Of a stretch of 64,000 bases of DNA, positions 12,199 to 23,872 are shown in pieces. The position numbers were made by a program, and so were the translations under genes. The notes beneath the pieces are model-generated. The model worked only from the letters and a program-made list of their open reading frames with translations, searched no databases and had not been told where the DNA came from. The stretch is from Tubulanus polymorphus (taxonomy: Eukaryota; Nemertea; Palaeonemertea; Tubulaniformes; Tubulanidae), in assembly GCF_964204645.1 (NCBI RefSeq), contig NC_134031.1, forward strand, positions 16,489,307 to 16,553,306, read 5' to 3'. The stretch's first letter is position 1. Every line of letters starts with the position of its first letter.

Positions 12199-15100
12199 TA
12201 TTTGGTGTTAATACTCAGAAATAATGCACCATTTGGTTGAATCCTGGCATTGAATAAATGCGTCAAATAATTCTATTTGTTTGAAGACAAGTTTTGTCAT
12301 CTTTGTTTATTGAACAAATGTACAAATCAGCGATCAGTACTTCATCTGTACTTGGATCGAATCAGAGGATCAGAAGATAGTGAATTTGATAAGATATAAA
12401 CATCTCTGATGATATATTTGTAATGATTATTATTATCATGATTAATTATCTTTACGATAATTTTGTCTGAAACGCGTGGAAACGCGTTTATTCTAGATAA
12501 GTACTACGACAATTCTAACCAAGCCATCTGGTGCATTATTTCAGGGTCGTTACAACGAAAATCGCGAAACAACACAATCGAGCCGTTCCTCCTCAACCGT
12601 CGTCATCGTCGTCGTCATCGAAAAAGGTCATCGCGCAGCCGTTGAAGGTCCCGATCGGTGCGGCCGTCTCTGCGGCCATCCCTCAGCCCGTCGAGTATCC
12701 TCCGTCGAGATTACCGGGAATAAACGCAATGTTGTCGCTGTGATCGCCTGCTGCCCGTTGTTCAATAGTTGGAAAGCCGTCTGCCCATAACAGAGAGTAC
12801 CCGTTTGGTGATTGAGTACCTATCTACCCGTTGAGTAGCCGTCTGCTGGTTGAGTCAAGCAGCCGTCTGCCTGCTACAGAGTCAAGAATTGTCACCGATC
12901 AGAATGAACTGAGTAGTCTGAAAGCGCATACCGGTAGACCTACAGCGATAGAACTATCGTCATTGTACATAGAGTGTTTTAGCTGTGTTTGATATTCAGA
13001 TTGTTCGGGTTCAGGGATTTAAGAATGTATTTCTAGATATTCTGTGTAGAGTACGACGCGAATGCATAATTCACATTCTGTGAGCTATTTCTCTTTTTTT
13101 ACGACTTTGCATTTATTTATGCTCGAGCTATTGGCATTTTTTCTTCACGTATTTCTAGAGAGTATTATTATCGCCGACGAAAAAATAAACACATTAAAAC
13201 GAAAATGCATGTATTTCTAAAAAAAAAAAAAAAACATGACAGTTACATTTTGCATTTTGAATTTTTACACAAAATCTTAACGATATTTTAACTAACCAGT
13301 AGTTTGATTGTGAAAATAGATACTAATGAAATTCTTTGAAAAAATCATGTCCTAATTGAAGAATTGTACACTATTTTGTTCTACGGAAATTTTTACAAAC
13401 TGTATTCGATAAAATAGTTTTGATTTCGCATAGTCTGCATGTAGTTTATCTAATCATTAGCTCGCTTATATAGATGTCTAGTAGTATTGAATCTCTTTAC
13501 GAAGTAAACGTTTTGCCCTTCTTCAGGTAGCTGTTATCTCTGTTTATTGAATCTTCTTATCACGTTCAGTAAGCCCTCTCCACTTGAGAGACAAACTGAA
13601 ATAAGATAAAAGCGTAGATAAATGAGTTTTTTTTTTTTTTGTTTAGTCTTATTTTTTTATCAACAAATAAGAAGAAAATGAATAAATCCATGGCAAAGGG
13701 AATGTTTTATATTTTTCATATCAAGTTAGTTCACTTTTACCTTCTGTGTTCGAAACTTTATACTCATATTTGTCAAATCGGTATTTAATCATATTCCGCG
13801 TGTTAATGCTGTCTATTTGAATTTCGATTTCTGCCCGGAAAATCATCCCTTATGAATTGCACAGAATCTCTGGGCTGGATGGCAAAGTCAGACTGGATAC
13901 TAGTACTTATATCGTACATCTTCATCTATCCTCCAATCTAATGGAGAATTACTTAAAAACTAGATGAGTTGATCCAGATTAAGTTGAATTCAGCCAGTTG
14001 AGAAGACAACTAACAAGCTAGAATATAATTTCTATGTAAATAAAGTATATACACCGGTAGTGTATACGACGGATGGTTCAAAATGTATCGCGCATAGTTC
14101 AAACTGTGCTACTCGATCAAAAATTCTTTTCAACGAGGGCGATTTTAATTTGAATGGAATTTTATCATCGAGTTCGAATTTTAAATCTGAAAGAAAGCCT
14201 TAATTTTATACGTCGTTATAAAAGTGTTTCAGAGACAAAGAAATGGATGCCAAAATATTAACTTACTGAATGTATGATGTGGTATGCGGTATGTGGTATT
14301 TACGGATGTGCTCTCTGTGAGTATAATTCATTGAATGAAGACATCTACTAAGGCTTACTTGCTTTTCATGGTTAAAGTTTTCATCACGTGTCGCATTGTT
14401 TTCATGTAATTACTGTGACATGATGAAAACACTCCTGTCATTTTCGAATCAATGATTAGCGATTGGAGCTACTTGATAATTACTGCATCGGACACTAATT
14501 TGCCATCTAAATTAGTTGTTTTCTTCTTGTGTTGTCAGAAACCTAATGTTGTATTGTAATAATGATATTATTATTATTATTTGAATGTTTTTTGTTTTGT
14601 ATGTTGTATATTAGAGTTTATTATTATGTTTATTATATTTCTGTCATTATGACTAGTATTGACTCACAAAACATGAAATGAACATTGAGCTTGGTATGAT
14701 ATCAGTGAGTTCATATACCGGTATATCTAGTAAGTGGGATATGTTATGACTATGCCGTGTAATACTTTGCCTCTGTTTCACTGTCGGTTGAAACTGCTCG
14801 AGATGTCCTCGGTTATAACTAGTCTTACAGATAGGGAAGGGCCAGTTCCATTTTATTCAGTCCAAAAGTAGTCTTAAATCATGAAATCGGCTGTACAACT
14901 AAGATGGTCTGAGACTGATTTTAAGTGTAAGCCATGATTATGGAAGCGACCCCTGATTTATCGCAGATTTCTTATACCGCCTAGATATTCATTGTTAAGT
15001 GTCAGAAATTTGAATCTACAAAGAACGCACATTTGTTGTTTATTGGTATATCATTGTATGTATTATGATGCGGTGGGATCAGAGTACTAAGTATTTCTAT

Positions 15101-17046
15101 TTCTATTATCTTATATTAATTCCTGTCCATGTTCAGCATTTGTTTTGAAACAGACTGCCGAAATAGAGGCTTTAAAATGACCAGGACGGAACTTACTTAT
15201 GTATTTGTAAATGATGAATACTTTTTTCTAGAATTTGTATATGATACTTATATTTATACATATATATATATTTGAATTGCGAACGGTTCATGAACTTTTT
15301 AAAAACAACGAAATGTAAAAAAAAAATTGATAAAATAAAAATGGACTCTATTCACATAAAGTACTAAACGCTCTTGTTTATATTCGATACGGGAATTCGT
15401 TCTCAGCTGCGGTACGTCCTCATTTGCGTCCGGCGTCAGATCAAGTTTGCTGAAGGAATTTCGGATTCTTTTTTCATATTTTTCACGTTTCAATTTTTAG
15501 AAATCGGCACGTTCTTCCCAATAGACAGTAATACTTGTCAAAATATGATTTCTCGCAAATTGATCACACAGATGCACATTGGTCTATAAAATGGATAATT
15601 CTGGACATTGACAGAAATATTTCAGTAGCTTATCTGAATTTTCATTTGTAATTGTCTTTCTAGGCCGTCATTGGGAACGAAACAGCTTAGTATTCCGATG
15701 GTTCCAGCGGCCAACATGCCTTGTGCCGTGAATCCGATTAGTTTGATGTCGCACAACGGTGGATTACATTCGAACGGAATATTGAGCGCGCCTGCCTCGT
15801 GCTTACCATCCCCTTCTAGCACTCCGTCACCACCGACTACAGACGTTAAACCATCCCTGTTACACGTCGGAATGCCCGGTCTTGATGTTGTCGATTCGCC
15901 ACAAGTAAGTATTAGTCACAAACTCAAGTGCCAATCCCCCATTTGATTCCTTTGTTCGGATTTGATGAAAACTGACGGTTTGAATTGATTCTTTCACTAT
16001 TTTGTCCTCAGTTGTCATTGGTCAGATTGCTGAAATACCCCATCTATGGGCCAATCAGATTGGGCTTCACACTAAATAGAAAACTCTATACCATAATTCT
16101 GATATTCGCCAGGGTCCTATTTTTATAGACTGGTATCAACTTTAACCTGGGGGTTAACTCAATGCACTTTCAAACCCCGGCTTAAAGGTAATGCCAGCCT
16201 ATAAAACCGGGCCCAGTAGTATAATTTTACATATCTGCACGTACCATTTGTATTCAAACTTGAAATATTTTAAGATTTTAATAATCTACCCTCGCCATGT
16301 AAAGCATTAACATCAATTGATTTATTTACAGATATCCAGCTCCCAACAGTCTGTATCATCGCTTAGCTCACAGTTATCTACGGGATCAGTGTCATCATCT
16401 GGTTCTGGTTTACTTCCGCAAACGAGTTTAGGTGTAACGGCAAGTCAGAGTAACGATAACACTATTGCTGGGTGAGAACCATATTAACGCTACTTCGAGA
16501 GCAGTGTATTTTGTAAATATATCGTTTTAGGTAGATAATTATTTATCTATCATCTATTCTCTTACAGGTGGCTTTCAAAGATTAATTTGTCGCCGTATCT
16601 GGATAATTTCAAAGCTCAGAACCTTTATACGATGGATCAGCTACAGAACTATTCAATGGAGGTAACAATAAACGTCCGGTAACGACACAATTTGTTAGCC
16701 AGGTATTCACGCAAATGTTAATAATTCTAACGCCTTCTTTCGACTTCAGGATTTCCAGAAATTGAAAATCGGCACCAGCCACTGCAACAAACTGTTGCAG
16801 GAGTTAGGCGCGTTCAAGCGTCAGATATTGAACCAGTTCGCTTGGGCAGCGCAGCAGCAACAGCCCAATCTCAACTCGCAGCAGAGTTTCCCATCGCCGG
16901 CATTGTTCGAAGTCACCCGATACACCTTTAAGCGCTCGATTAGTTTGAAACCGGCGACGCAGACGTACGAGAGCAATTACTTAACCAGCGATAACGACGA
17001 AAATTATGAAAACGACACAGACGACGCGGCCGATATCGATTTGTAA
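3862..17046 (+). CDS. p63/p73-like (TP53 family): p53/p63/p73-family transcription factor, SAM isoform
   Basis: Sequence-specific tetrameric transcription factor of stress and germ-cell protection; acts in the nucleus. Thirteen exons join in phase: 3862-3951, 4136-4257, 8034-8172, 9452-9547, 9769-9830, 9937-10015, 10257-10663, 10759-10862, 11213-11426, 15664-15904, 16332-16471, 16568-16661, 16750-17046; 694 residues. An N-terminal activation motif F57-x3-W61-x2-L64 matches the MDM2-binding pattern of p53. The DNA-binding domain spans about 165-355, with zinc ligands C247, H250, C309 and C313, R319/R320 (human R248/R249 positions) and R344 (R273 position). A KRRK basic signal at about 381 precedes the tetramerisation helix at about 388-418. 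A SAM domain lies at about 566-640 and is followed by an acidic tail. Length and order match p63/p73 rather than vertebrate p53. Exon 9 has an alternative partner (12545). The start is the first ATG in the exon. Confidence 0.95.
5931..6281 (+). repeat. Diverged tandem duplication in intron 2 of the p53-family gene
   Basis: Two ~150-bp copies (about 5931-6080 and 6134-6281, period about 202) share a TGCAT..ATT start, 'AATGAAAAT', 'CCTGTTGAC', 'TCGAAAAAT/TTGAAAAAT', 'TAGTCTGA' and 'ATCTTC' blocks in the same order. Both sit in the 3.8-kb intron 4258-8033, which otherwise shows only AT-rich sequence, poly-T runs and one transposon-like repeat (6856). Confidence 0.5.
6856..7110 (+). mobile_element. 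Dispersed repeat family A, copy 1 (intron 2)
   Basis: Starts with GGGGCCGCTTACCTGGAAAT and a 'CAGGGAAAACTCGG' block and ends near 'AAGTCAAATATATAAGGCC'. Two related copies lie in introns 6 and 8 of the same gene (10033, 10893), sharing 'CTGGAAATCAGGGAA', 'CAGATCAAGT' and 'GGGGA..AAGCA.GTCAAATA'. It carries no coding capacity, so it is best read as a non-autonomous DNA transposon. Confidence 0.6.
8766..8873 (+). CDS. Candidate alternative (delta-N-type) first exon of the p53-family gene
   Basis: Inferred exon inside intron 3, between exons 3 (ends 8172) and 4 (starts 9452). A frame from ATG 8766 gives 36 codons and ends at TTG|GTATGA (8873) in phase 0, exactly the phase needed to enter exon 4. 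It would replace the whole activation domain. Vertebrate p63 and p73 place their delta-N first exon in the equivalent intron. A palindromic TGACGTCA overlaps the ATG. The other long frame here (from 8711) leaves the same donor in phase 1 and cannot join exon 4. There is no direct proof of transcription, and the exon could instead be an untranslated leader or chance. Confidence 0.3.
8767..8774. promoter_or_regulatory. Consensus CRE palindrome TGACGTCA
   Basis: Perfect CREB/ATF site inside intron 3 of the p53-family gene, overlapping the start of the proposed internal first exon. Suggestive of an internal promoter, but an 8-mer can occur by chance. Confidence 0.35.
9591..9711. mobile_element. 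Foldback MITE, CAGTTGCTTAAAAG family, copy 1
   Basis: Begins GGGCCAGTTGCTTAAAAG and ends CTTTTGAGCAACTGCAGCC, imperfect inverted ends of about 19 bases, in intron 4 of the p53-family gene. A second member lies at 63001-63151. Both contain 'TTAAAGATAA/TTATCTTTAA' and 'AATGAAC...TTGTTACT' internal blocks. Non-coding and non-autonomous. Confidence 0.65.
10033..10138 (+). mobile_element. Dispersed repeat family A, copy 2 (intron 6)
   Basis: Shortened copy: GGGGCCACTTACTGGAAATC...'GGGGAAAAGTCTGGG'...'ATAAGTGCCCAACCTG'. The ends are roughly inverted (GGCCACTTA versus TAAGTGCCC). Internal part deleted relative to the 10893 copy. Confidence 0.55.
10893..11157 (+). mobile_element. Dispersed repeat family A, copy 3 (intron 8)
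   Basis: The most complete copy: AGGGTGCCCACTTAACTGG at the left and AAAAGTGGCTACCCTGT at the right, giving imperfect inverted ends (AGGGTxxCCACTT). It ends only about 55 bases before the splice acceptor of exon 9 (11213), so it forms most of intron 8. Confidence 0.6.
12137..12198 (+). repeat. (ATC)n microsatellite, about 20 units
   Basis: Pure trinucleotide run in the intron between exons 9 and 10 of the p53-family gene. It produces artificial poly-His and poly-Met open frames on the two strands. Confidence 0.95.
12545..12743 (+). CDS. p53-like isoform: Alternative terminal exon of the p53-family gene (p53-like, no SAM)
   Basis: Exon 9 ends in phase 2 at 11426 (CA|GTAAGT). The acceptor at 12544 opens in the matching phase and reads 66 codons to TGA at 12741-12743, giving a 503-residue protein that keeps activation, DNA-binding and tetramerisation regions but has no SAM domain. 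The tail holds a Ser run, then a Pro-, Ala- and Val-rich stretch ending in a leucine-rich MLSL. The next exon (15664) also accepts phase 2, so the two ends are mutually exclusive. A polyadenylation signal follows at 13184. Molluscs are known to make both p53-like and p63/73-like products from one gene; this structure fits that. Splice choice was not observed directly. Confidence 0.85.
13184..13189 (+). terminator. AATAAA signal for the short p53-like transcript
   Basis: Lies 441 bases after the TGA at 12743 and is followed within 30 bases by an A-rich tract (13218-13233). It would end the short isoform upstream of the SAM exons. Confidence 0.55.
16112..16214. mobile_element. Foldback element in intron before exon 12 of the p53-family gene
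   Basis: GGGTCCTATTTTTATAGACTGG at the left (first 20 bases are the clearest) faces CCAGCCTATAAAACCGGGCCC at the right. A second internal inverted pair is AACCTGGGGGTT versus AAACCCCGG. About 103 bp, non-coding. Confidence 0.5.
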
Positions 17047-19099
17047 TAATAAACATTTGATTTATATATATTTAACAACGACTTCATATAATGTTAAGTA
17101 TAGCCGATGCATTCTGTTCTGAAGTAATTAAGAAATTGAAGGCATTTTCGGAATTCGATTTGTGATATTATTCTTTGCGAGACGCATGAGTTTGGGTTAC
17201 AGTTTGCATTTTAGATTTTACTGCCACCTTTTCTCACATCTTCGAAATGCAGCGATAAACCGGATTACGATCCGCGATAGTTAGTAGCTAGAAAACAAAT
17301 TTGCTGTATGGTAGAACACTTTATTACTAATATAATGATTTCAAAGTATCCGAGATGATGTACGTATTTCAATTACTTTGTACGTATTTCAATTATTTTG
17401 ACTTGATTTTGATGTAATTTTCTACCATACTGCGTGATATCGTTATTACTATGTACACAACCAGTACAAACCAAAGTGTGTTCCACTTACAACACTACAA
17501 GTACATAAGCCAACTGCCAGCCGGCTCTTTCAACTTCTCCTTTGAGAATATTTTCTTTGTAAAACGCATTTTTTATGTTCCGTATTTGTTTTTTGAGAAT
17601 CTTACTACGTATATGTTCATGCTCTTCCAGCATTTATGAGAAAAGAAGCGTTTTCTGATGTGACGAAAGCTCGAAATCTATTGCGTAATCAGGATTGGAA
17701 ATAGTGTATGTAGTTGGGCCTTCGTGTATTGAGGCTTGATTAAAGAAAAAAGCCAAGCACAAAAAAAGAATTAATCGTGCGTCTAGATTTCACGTGTGTT
17801 CAGGACATTTCTGATTGAAAATGGACTGGCAAATGTCTGAAGAGGTAGGGTTCGAGCAGCAGAATGTTGCCGCACCTGCGTGTGTGACTTAATATGTATT
17901 TGAAAATTGTTTTGTAATTTCATACTTGAAAATCTTATAATCAATAGCCAGTAGATATAGTTTTCTTCGACAATGTGTGCTTGATTTGAGTATTCATATC
18001 TTCTACCCACGGAAAGAGATATTATAAGAATTGGCGTCATAATGATACGTAAAGCAACATTTAATGAAATATTTGATTGTGTAAAAGTAGCGACACTGAT
18101 AGTGTATGTTTGTATGCATTTAGTTATTGCCTTTGGATCAAATGTTGTTCTTTGTATGAAACGACATGTAGTTATTCAAAAAAGTGTGATTCTATAAACG
18201 TTAAAGTGTAATTATTCATATCTGGCTGAATTAAGTGCCAACTGATGAGATTGAACGTGTTAACATTTTGACGTGTTTCTTCAAGTTTTAGTTAGAGTTG
18301 ATATCATATTATTAGTGTCACTTATGCAATAGGATTTTCAACTGGATTAATGTGCACATTTTGTTTTTCCAGTTGTGCATAGTTCCACTAAAACGATACA
18401 TTATTTGATGTACATACATGATTATCATAGCTATAGATTAAGTTGTGTAGGCTAAATTGTTCAGAAACTAATCGCATCATTAGTGCTTGTTTCTGGACAA
18501 TTGACTTATGCTATTAGACTTTCTGACGAAAATTATAAAAACAGAGTAATTTGTGTAAATAGATGAATATGGCTTTGATGACCACTGAAATTTGTGGAAT
18601 GTTATTTTGTATTTCATAAAATTTTTCATTTTTGAAATTCCAATGCATGGAGTTGCAGAAAAGTTTTTTTTTTTTTTTTAGCAGTTTTCCGATGTATTCG
18701 ATGTCGTATGAGAATGCTTCGGAATGTATGCATTTCTCATTCCATATCATTGTAGCATTTCATGTACGATGTGTGTATTTTGACTATGTACTTATACATC
18801 TGCATTATTCTCAAATTCGCATTGATGCCGTAATTTGAAGAAAAAAAAACGACATTTCGTTTAATGATCATGATTCTGTGAAAATTCAACTGTGATAAGA
18901 ACGATGATCACTTCAGTGCCAATCATGTCGAACATTATTTTTTCTGTAAAAGCCCATTCCACTGAAGATAGCTTTGCCTAGAATCTTCCATGTTGGGTCT
19001 TTTATAGAATCCGGATCAGTTACGTTATTAGTGAAAAAATGTTTCTATATACTTAAAAGTTGCATAAATTGCTCAAAAATGTAGACATTCCCTGTTTGT

Positions 19100-19105
19100 A
19101 ATAAA
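19100..19105 (+). terminator. Candidate AATAAA for the SAM-isoform transcript
   Basis: AATAAA about 2 kb after the TAA at 17046, in AT-rich DNA. Plausible but one of several possible signals. Confidence 0.3.
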
Positions 19106-19155
19106 ATATATTCATATAAATGAAAAATGTGGATATGATCAACTAGAATTTATCA

Positions 19156-19267
19156 GGGCTCAGTTCCACAGTTGTGAGTTATTGTTAAAACTCTGAGTTA
19201 GAATCAATTCATTTTCAATGAGTTAACTCGGAGTCAAATCTTAACTCACAACCGTGGAACTGGGTCC
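19156..19267. mobile_element. Foldback MITE related to the CCCAGTTTCAC family
   Basis: GGGCTCAGTTCCACAGTTGT at the left faces ACAACCGTGGAACTGGGTCC at the right, with a second inner pair (TGAGTTAGAATCAATT versus the GAGTTAACTCGG region). About 112 bp. Ends resemble, but are not identical to, those of the elements at 24771 and 54490. Confidence 0.6.
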
Positions 19268-20528
19268 AGGTGTCAATTCATTTTCGTTACTTCGACAAGA
19301 AATATCAATACCATAAGAAACTTCGATACATTTAGTTCCAGTTATCTGCATTTTGACGACGTTGTTTTTCTGGGATGTTCAAAGCATTTATATATTCCCT
19401 GAATTCTTTTGCCCTCTCCGTGTCGAGGACCGTACGCGGTTTATATTTTGGAAGGCGAATAGCCTGCATTTCATAAAATCTCATTTGAAATGGAATTTTC
19501 GTGTATGTATTTAATTGGATACTCGGTCTAGATCGCAGAGTTTCTCATATACTCGAACCCGAATCGTTAATGTTATATTAGATTTCACGGCGAAAACTTG
19601 TTTGTAATTTGGTTTTCATATATCAACTGCCAAAACCTTAAATTCGTAGGTATAAGGATCATTGTAATTATGTTAAGAGTGTCTAAAAATGTACACCATT
19701 ATGCAAAGTGATTTTAATTTTTGTTTTATCCGGTCAGATACAGACTGGCCAGTAAAAAAAGTGTCCAGCTTTTATTGTGGCTCATTGTGCGAAAAATAAT
19801 GTGCTCAACTATTACGTAAATTATGACTTCATCAAAAAAGAAATAGAACATTTTGTTGCAGGGAATCGGTCGATTCCAGCTGCAGCAGCTGTGACAAGCA
19901 GTTTAACTAATTTGATAGTTGCTGAGTTTGGGGAGTCCAACACTCGGTGAACAGATTATGTCAAAGTTATTTGAGTTTAATTTGAACATTCTACTGATTT
20001 GCTGAATGTTTTTTTTGTGTACACCATATTTTGATTCGCTTACAACAAACCCCTTATTGGTTTTGCGAACTAGATTTTTTCTACGATGTATATTAATTTT
20101 GTTGTAATTATTAAAACATAACTCTTTTGGAAAAAATACTAATACTATGTAAGTGATAGTATAGGAACGTTTATGATAATGAAATACTATTAGAAAATAC
20201 TAACATAATTATTGTGTAGAAAAATCAGGTTCAAATAAAAGCAAATTTATTCATATATAAAACAATGAATTCTTTCTCTTTGACGATGATTTCGCAGATG
20301 ATAGGATAATTTCATTATTCTCCTTTCATTTAGATGGTATGTTGATGGAGAAAATAATTTTGTTCACAAAGGAGAAAAAATAAAGATATTTGAAAGCAAA
20401 CATTCTCTTTGTGCTGCCCCTATGCGTGAACGGGGAAACCACGAACAAAGCTCTTGATGATCTATGTAGATCATGATATCAACAAGTTTAACAAGTTTTG
20501 GTCTTATTCACGCATAATTTTTACTACG

Positions 20529-22704
20529 ATGACGACGTATGATTTCGTCGCTGCGAGTTACGTAGCGTTTGTCGTACTATTACTGAGCTGTTCTGTCGCT
20601 GCTGTTGATGATGGCGGTTTTAGTTGTAAGGATCCAAATGGTAAAAATGTTAGTTGGTAAGTCAGTTTCGCTTCATACATGCTCTAGTGTATTGTCAGCA
20701 GTCAGCAGTCAGCAGTCAGCAGTATCGTCGATGGATCTAGTTTATACTGGTGACCATGATTAGATGGTAACTAGAGGGTTAAATATAATGCACCTGACGT
20801 CATACAAATGACGTCACAGCGCGCGAAACTGAGTTTCGTTTAATCGTGTAAGAATTTTACAAATATCAAAATATATCATTTTTCGTACAGCACAATTCTT
20901 ACCAGACCGTATACACCTTTTAGGATACGAACATTCAAACTCATCTTGTGAACTCATCTCGCATACGAAACACAGCAATGGCCTTCAAAAGATGGTTAAC
21001 TATCGCATTTTGTGTTCTAGGTTTATCGTCTACAAAGTACCGAAATTGCCAGGAAACAAAAACAAACTGATAGCCGCCGGTTTGGCACATTTTTACCTGG
21101 ATGCGAATAATCCGAGTCCGTTTCGACTTTCCCCGGTTTCCGTGGCTAGTAGTAGCGGACACGCCCTGGCAAATACGCTCAAACAGATGCACGATGGATT
21201 CATACAGAAAACCGTAAACATTAATCGAATCATCACTGAGAACAACTAACAAAAACTTCGTTTGAAAATTATTATGATTTTTCAAATGTTTTTTTTTTAG
21301 GATGTTTTGAGACTTCTTATGAATGATGAAACACCAGACAAACACAAAGACTCGTACCATGCCCACCAGAAAGGTAAATTGAATCCAGTTGTCTCAATTT
21401 ACAAACGTAGCTTTACGGGATTGTAAATGTTAATACATTGTTTGAAACAGGAGTTGTGCTGTTCAATCGTGACGGAGGATTCTGGATGGTTCATAGTATG
21501 CCACGGTTTCCAAACAGGGCTAATCGTACCTACGGATGGCCTGATAAAGATTTAAGATATGGACAAAGTTTCCTGTGTATTAGTATGAATTCCACTTTTC
21601 TGGATGTCATAGGTAACAAGTAAATGTATATGATTTATACTGACGTGGGAGTGAAATGCAATTATTGTATTTACAACAGATACCTTCATTTTTTTTCAGC
21701 CAATCTACTTGCTATCAGTCACCCAACGGTTTATGATTTCAATTTGCCAAAGACGTTCAAGGTAAACGCGATGTTTCAGCAAATAGCTCACAACAAAGCA
21801 GTACCCGTGAATGTCACCTATAAATCGTCGATTATAACGGCATCCGGCACTTACTTAAAAACATTCCAAGCATTTTCGAAGAGTAAGAAGTTTAACAAAG
21901 GTATATCATATTCCATCGCCATTTTCTTTTCATTATTCCTTGCGTTATTTCTAGACTAATGTTAAATCGTTTTTTCTTTAAGATCTGTATGGTAGTCTCG
22001 TAGCTCCTAGGTTAAAGGCTAACCTGAGAACTGAAACATGGCAACATGGACATCGTATTCCTTCAACTTGCCCTCCGTCGGGTTACCGGGTAAGAAATCT
22101 AGTAATCTGGATGGCAAAATATACTTAGAAGGCGTAAATCATAAAAGTAATGTGCACAAACTTTTTTTGTAATCTAGGTTGAAAATATCATTACCGTTAA
22201 ACTTGGCAATTCGATAGTATTCAACAGCACTCACGACCATTCCAAGTATGCCGTAGGCGATACGTCACCAATTGTCTGTATCGGAGACATTAATCGACAG
22301 GTATTACAGGATTGCCCGAACATTATTTCAAAGAGCTACCCAAGGCCTACCCAGGCTTATTCACAACTTGCGTTATACACTTTTTGCCCATACCTTTCCC
22401 AGATGATTGTTCCATGTTTCATGGGATCGCCTAACGGATACGAATCATATAGAATGATAACTTTGGAGTATTCAGTCTGATTACTCCAGGATGATACGAA
22501 ACTAATTCTGTTTATTTGCCTTTTCAGTATTCTCAATTCCACAGAGGAGGTGGTACTGTTTGTATATTTGATGCTAACGTATGGCGCGTGTTCCAGTCAC
22601 TGATTTTAGCCATCGAAAAGTGTCCTAATCACATTGACGAAACACTGAAATTCATTCCTAGGCGTAGAATGATCGTTCATAATAGTCCTACGCAGTATAC
22701 GTAG
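20529..22704 (+). CDS. DNASE2-like: Deoxyribonuclease II-like protein, copy 1
   Basis: Lysosomal/secreted acid endonuclease family that cuts DNA without metal ions, leaving 3' phosphates; degrades DNA of engulfed cells. Eight exons join in phase: 20529-20656, 21021-21213, 21301-21373, 21451-21612, 21700-21900, 21983-22089, 22178-22300, 22528-22704; 387 residues, close to animal DNase II. A signal peptide (residues 1 to about 25, VAFVVLLLS core) is followed by the family start 'WFIVYKVP'. Two phospholipase-D-like HxK motifs are present: H129-Q-K131 followed by GVVLFNRDGGFW, and H309-S-K311 in DHSKYAV. 'GDINRQ' and 'RGGGTVC' are also family hallmarks. The ATG at 20529 is preferred because it precedes the signal peptide and has A at -3; an in-frame upstream ATG at 20457 exists. 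An identically built paralogue follows. Confidence 0.93.
20694..20721 (+). repeat. Four tandem GTCAGCA units
   Basis: Perfect 7-bp tandem repeat just inside intron 1 of DNase II-like copy 1. Confidence 0.9.
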
Positions 22705-23048
22705 CTGTATTCATTAAAATGATTTGTACATTGTAGTTGAGGCTCAACACTCATTTTGTTCACTGCTATAGTTGTTAGGGACATAATGTGCACATGTACA
22801 ACTCTTTTAAGAAAGAATAAGATGATAAAATGAAACCTTTTTTGATATTTCAGAGTAATAAAAGTAAATAAATTTCAGAGTAGTAAAGATTTTGCTAAGC
22901 TTTAACTACTATATTCTGAACTTCACGAGTTTTATGATTACTTCTATTTTGAATTTCAATATGTATTCACCATTCTGTCTAACAGCGCTATATCTTTGCT
23001 TATACGAATGACTTGTAAATGTTTTTGTTTAAAAGCATCTTTTGTACG

Positions 23049-23054
23049 AAATAA
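23049..23054 (+). terminator. AATAAA after DNase II-like copy 1
   Basis: Candidate polyadenylation signal 345 bases after the stop at 22704; another AATAAA-like cluster lies near 22857-22872. Confidence 0.35.
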
Positions 23055-23811
23055 AGTTTTGTAACTATAAACCTATTCATCATATGCTATCATTTTACCT
23101 TTCCCCTAGATCTGATAAGTAGGCCAAAAAAAATTCCACAATTTTCATGTTCTATCTTTAAATCTACATATCTCCACATAATCAAAATTGATTGATTGGC
23201 TTCATAAATTTTTCATATTTCTTGGAATGCCCTTTTATAAAAAAACGTTGAATCAATAATACGAAAAGATCCAATGAATAGAATTTTTTTGTAAATCATT
23301 AAGAAAATGTTTTGTTGATTAATTCAGAAATTGACAAGAATCTATCATCAATATTTGATTTTTTGTATAGAAATACCCATGCACGTATAAACCAAGACAG
23401 CTTTCATCTGGCTATTAGGTTACACACATAATCAACAGAATATAGAATCATTATATACGACTTGCATTTGAAAATGATTCATTCCAATTACACATAAGAA
23501 AATGAAAGACTTACGCGGACACATATTCATTCTGTATTCAGTACGCCTGATGATAGCCAAAACGTTGCTCAAATACGTATATTCAAGAACTTTTCTCTCG
23601 GTTTATACAGACACATTTTCGTTACACAAAAATCTGTCCACAATCTGGTAAAGCTATCATTTTTGAACTGATATTATAGATGATTGACCCCCATGGCAAC
23701 TTTGAAGGTAAAAGCGTCGACACCTATTCGTGTTCCCATCAGTTTGACACGAGATAAATGGTTACTGATATCGCCTATCGTGCTTATCATTCTAATCAAG
23801 TCTCCATCGGC

Positions 23812-23819
23812 TATAAATA
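23812..23819 (+). promoter_or_regulatory. TATAAATA box of DNase II-like copy 2
   Basis: Located 61 bases before the ATG at 23873, which predicts a start near 23840-23845 and a leader of about 30 bases. This is a good fit for a TATA promoter. Copy 1 has no equally clear box, so the two may differ in regulation. Confidence 0.55.
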
Positions 23820-23872
23820 AAACCCTAAGTGTCGTTTGAGTCAAATTTCAGAGACACGGACGTTTATACGAG

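Larger units (their letters stand above)
17047..20528 (+). other. 3' untranslated region and spacer
   Basis: No coding exon seen. The first ~2 kb is likely the 3' UTR of the SAM isoform; an AATAAA at 19100-19105 is a candidate end, though other signals exist. One foldback element (19156) interrupts it. The last kilobase is the promoter side of the first DNase II-like gene, without a clear TATA box. Confidence 0.5.

Noticed and set aside
12049..12240. Open frames with poly-His (+) and poly-Met (-)
   Set aside because: They are translations of the (ATC)n microsatellite in an intron.
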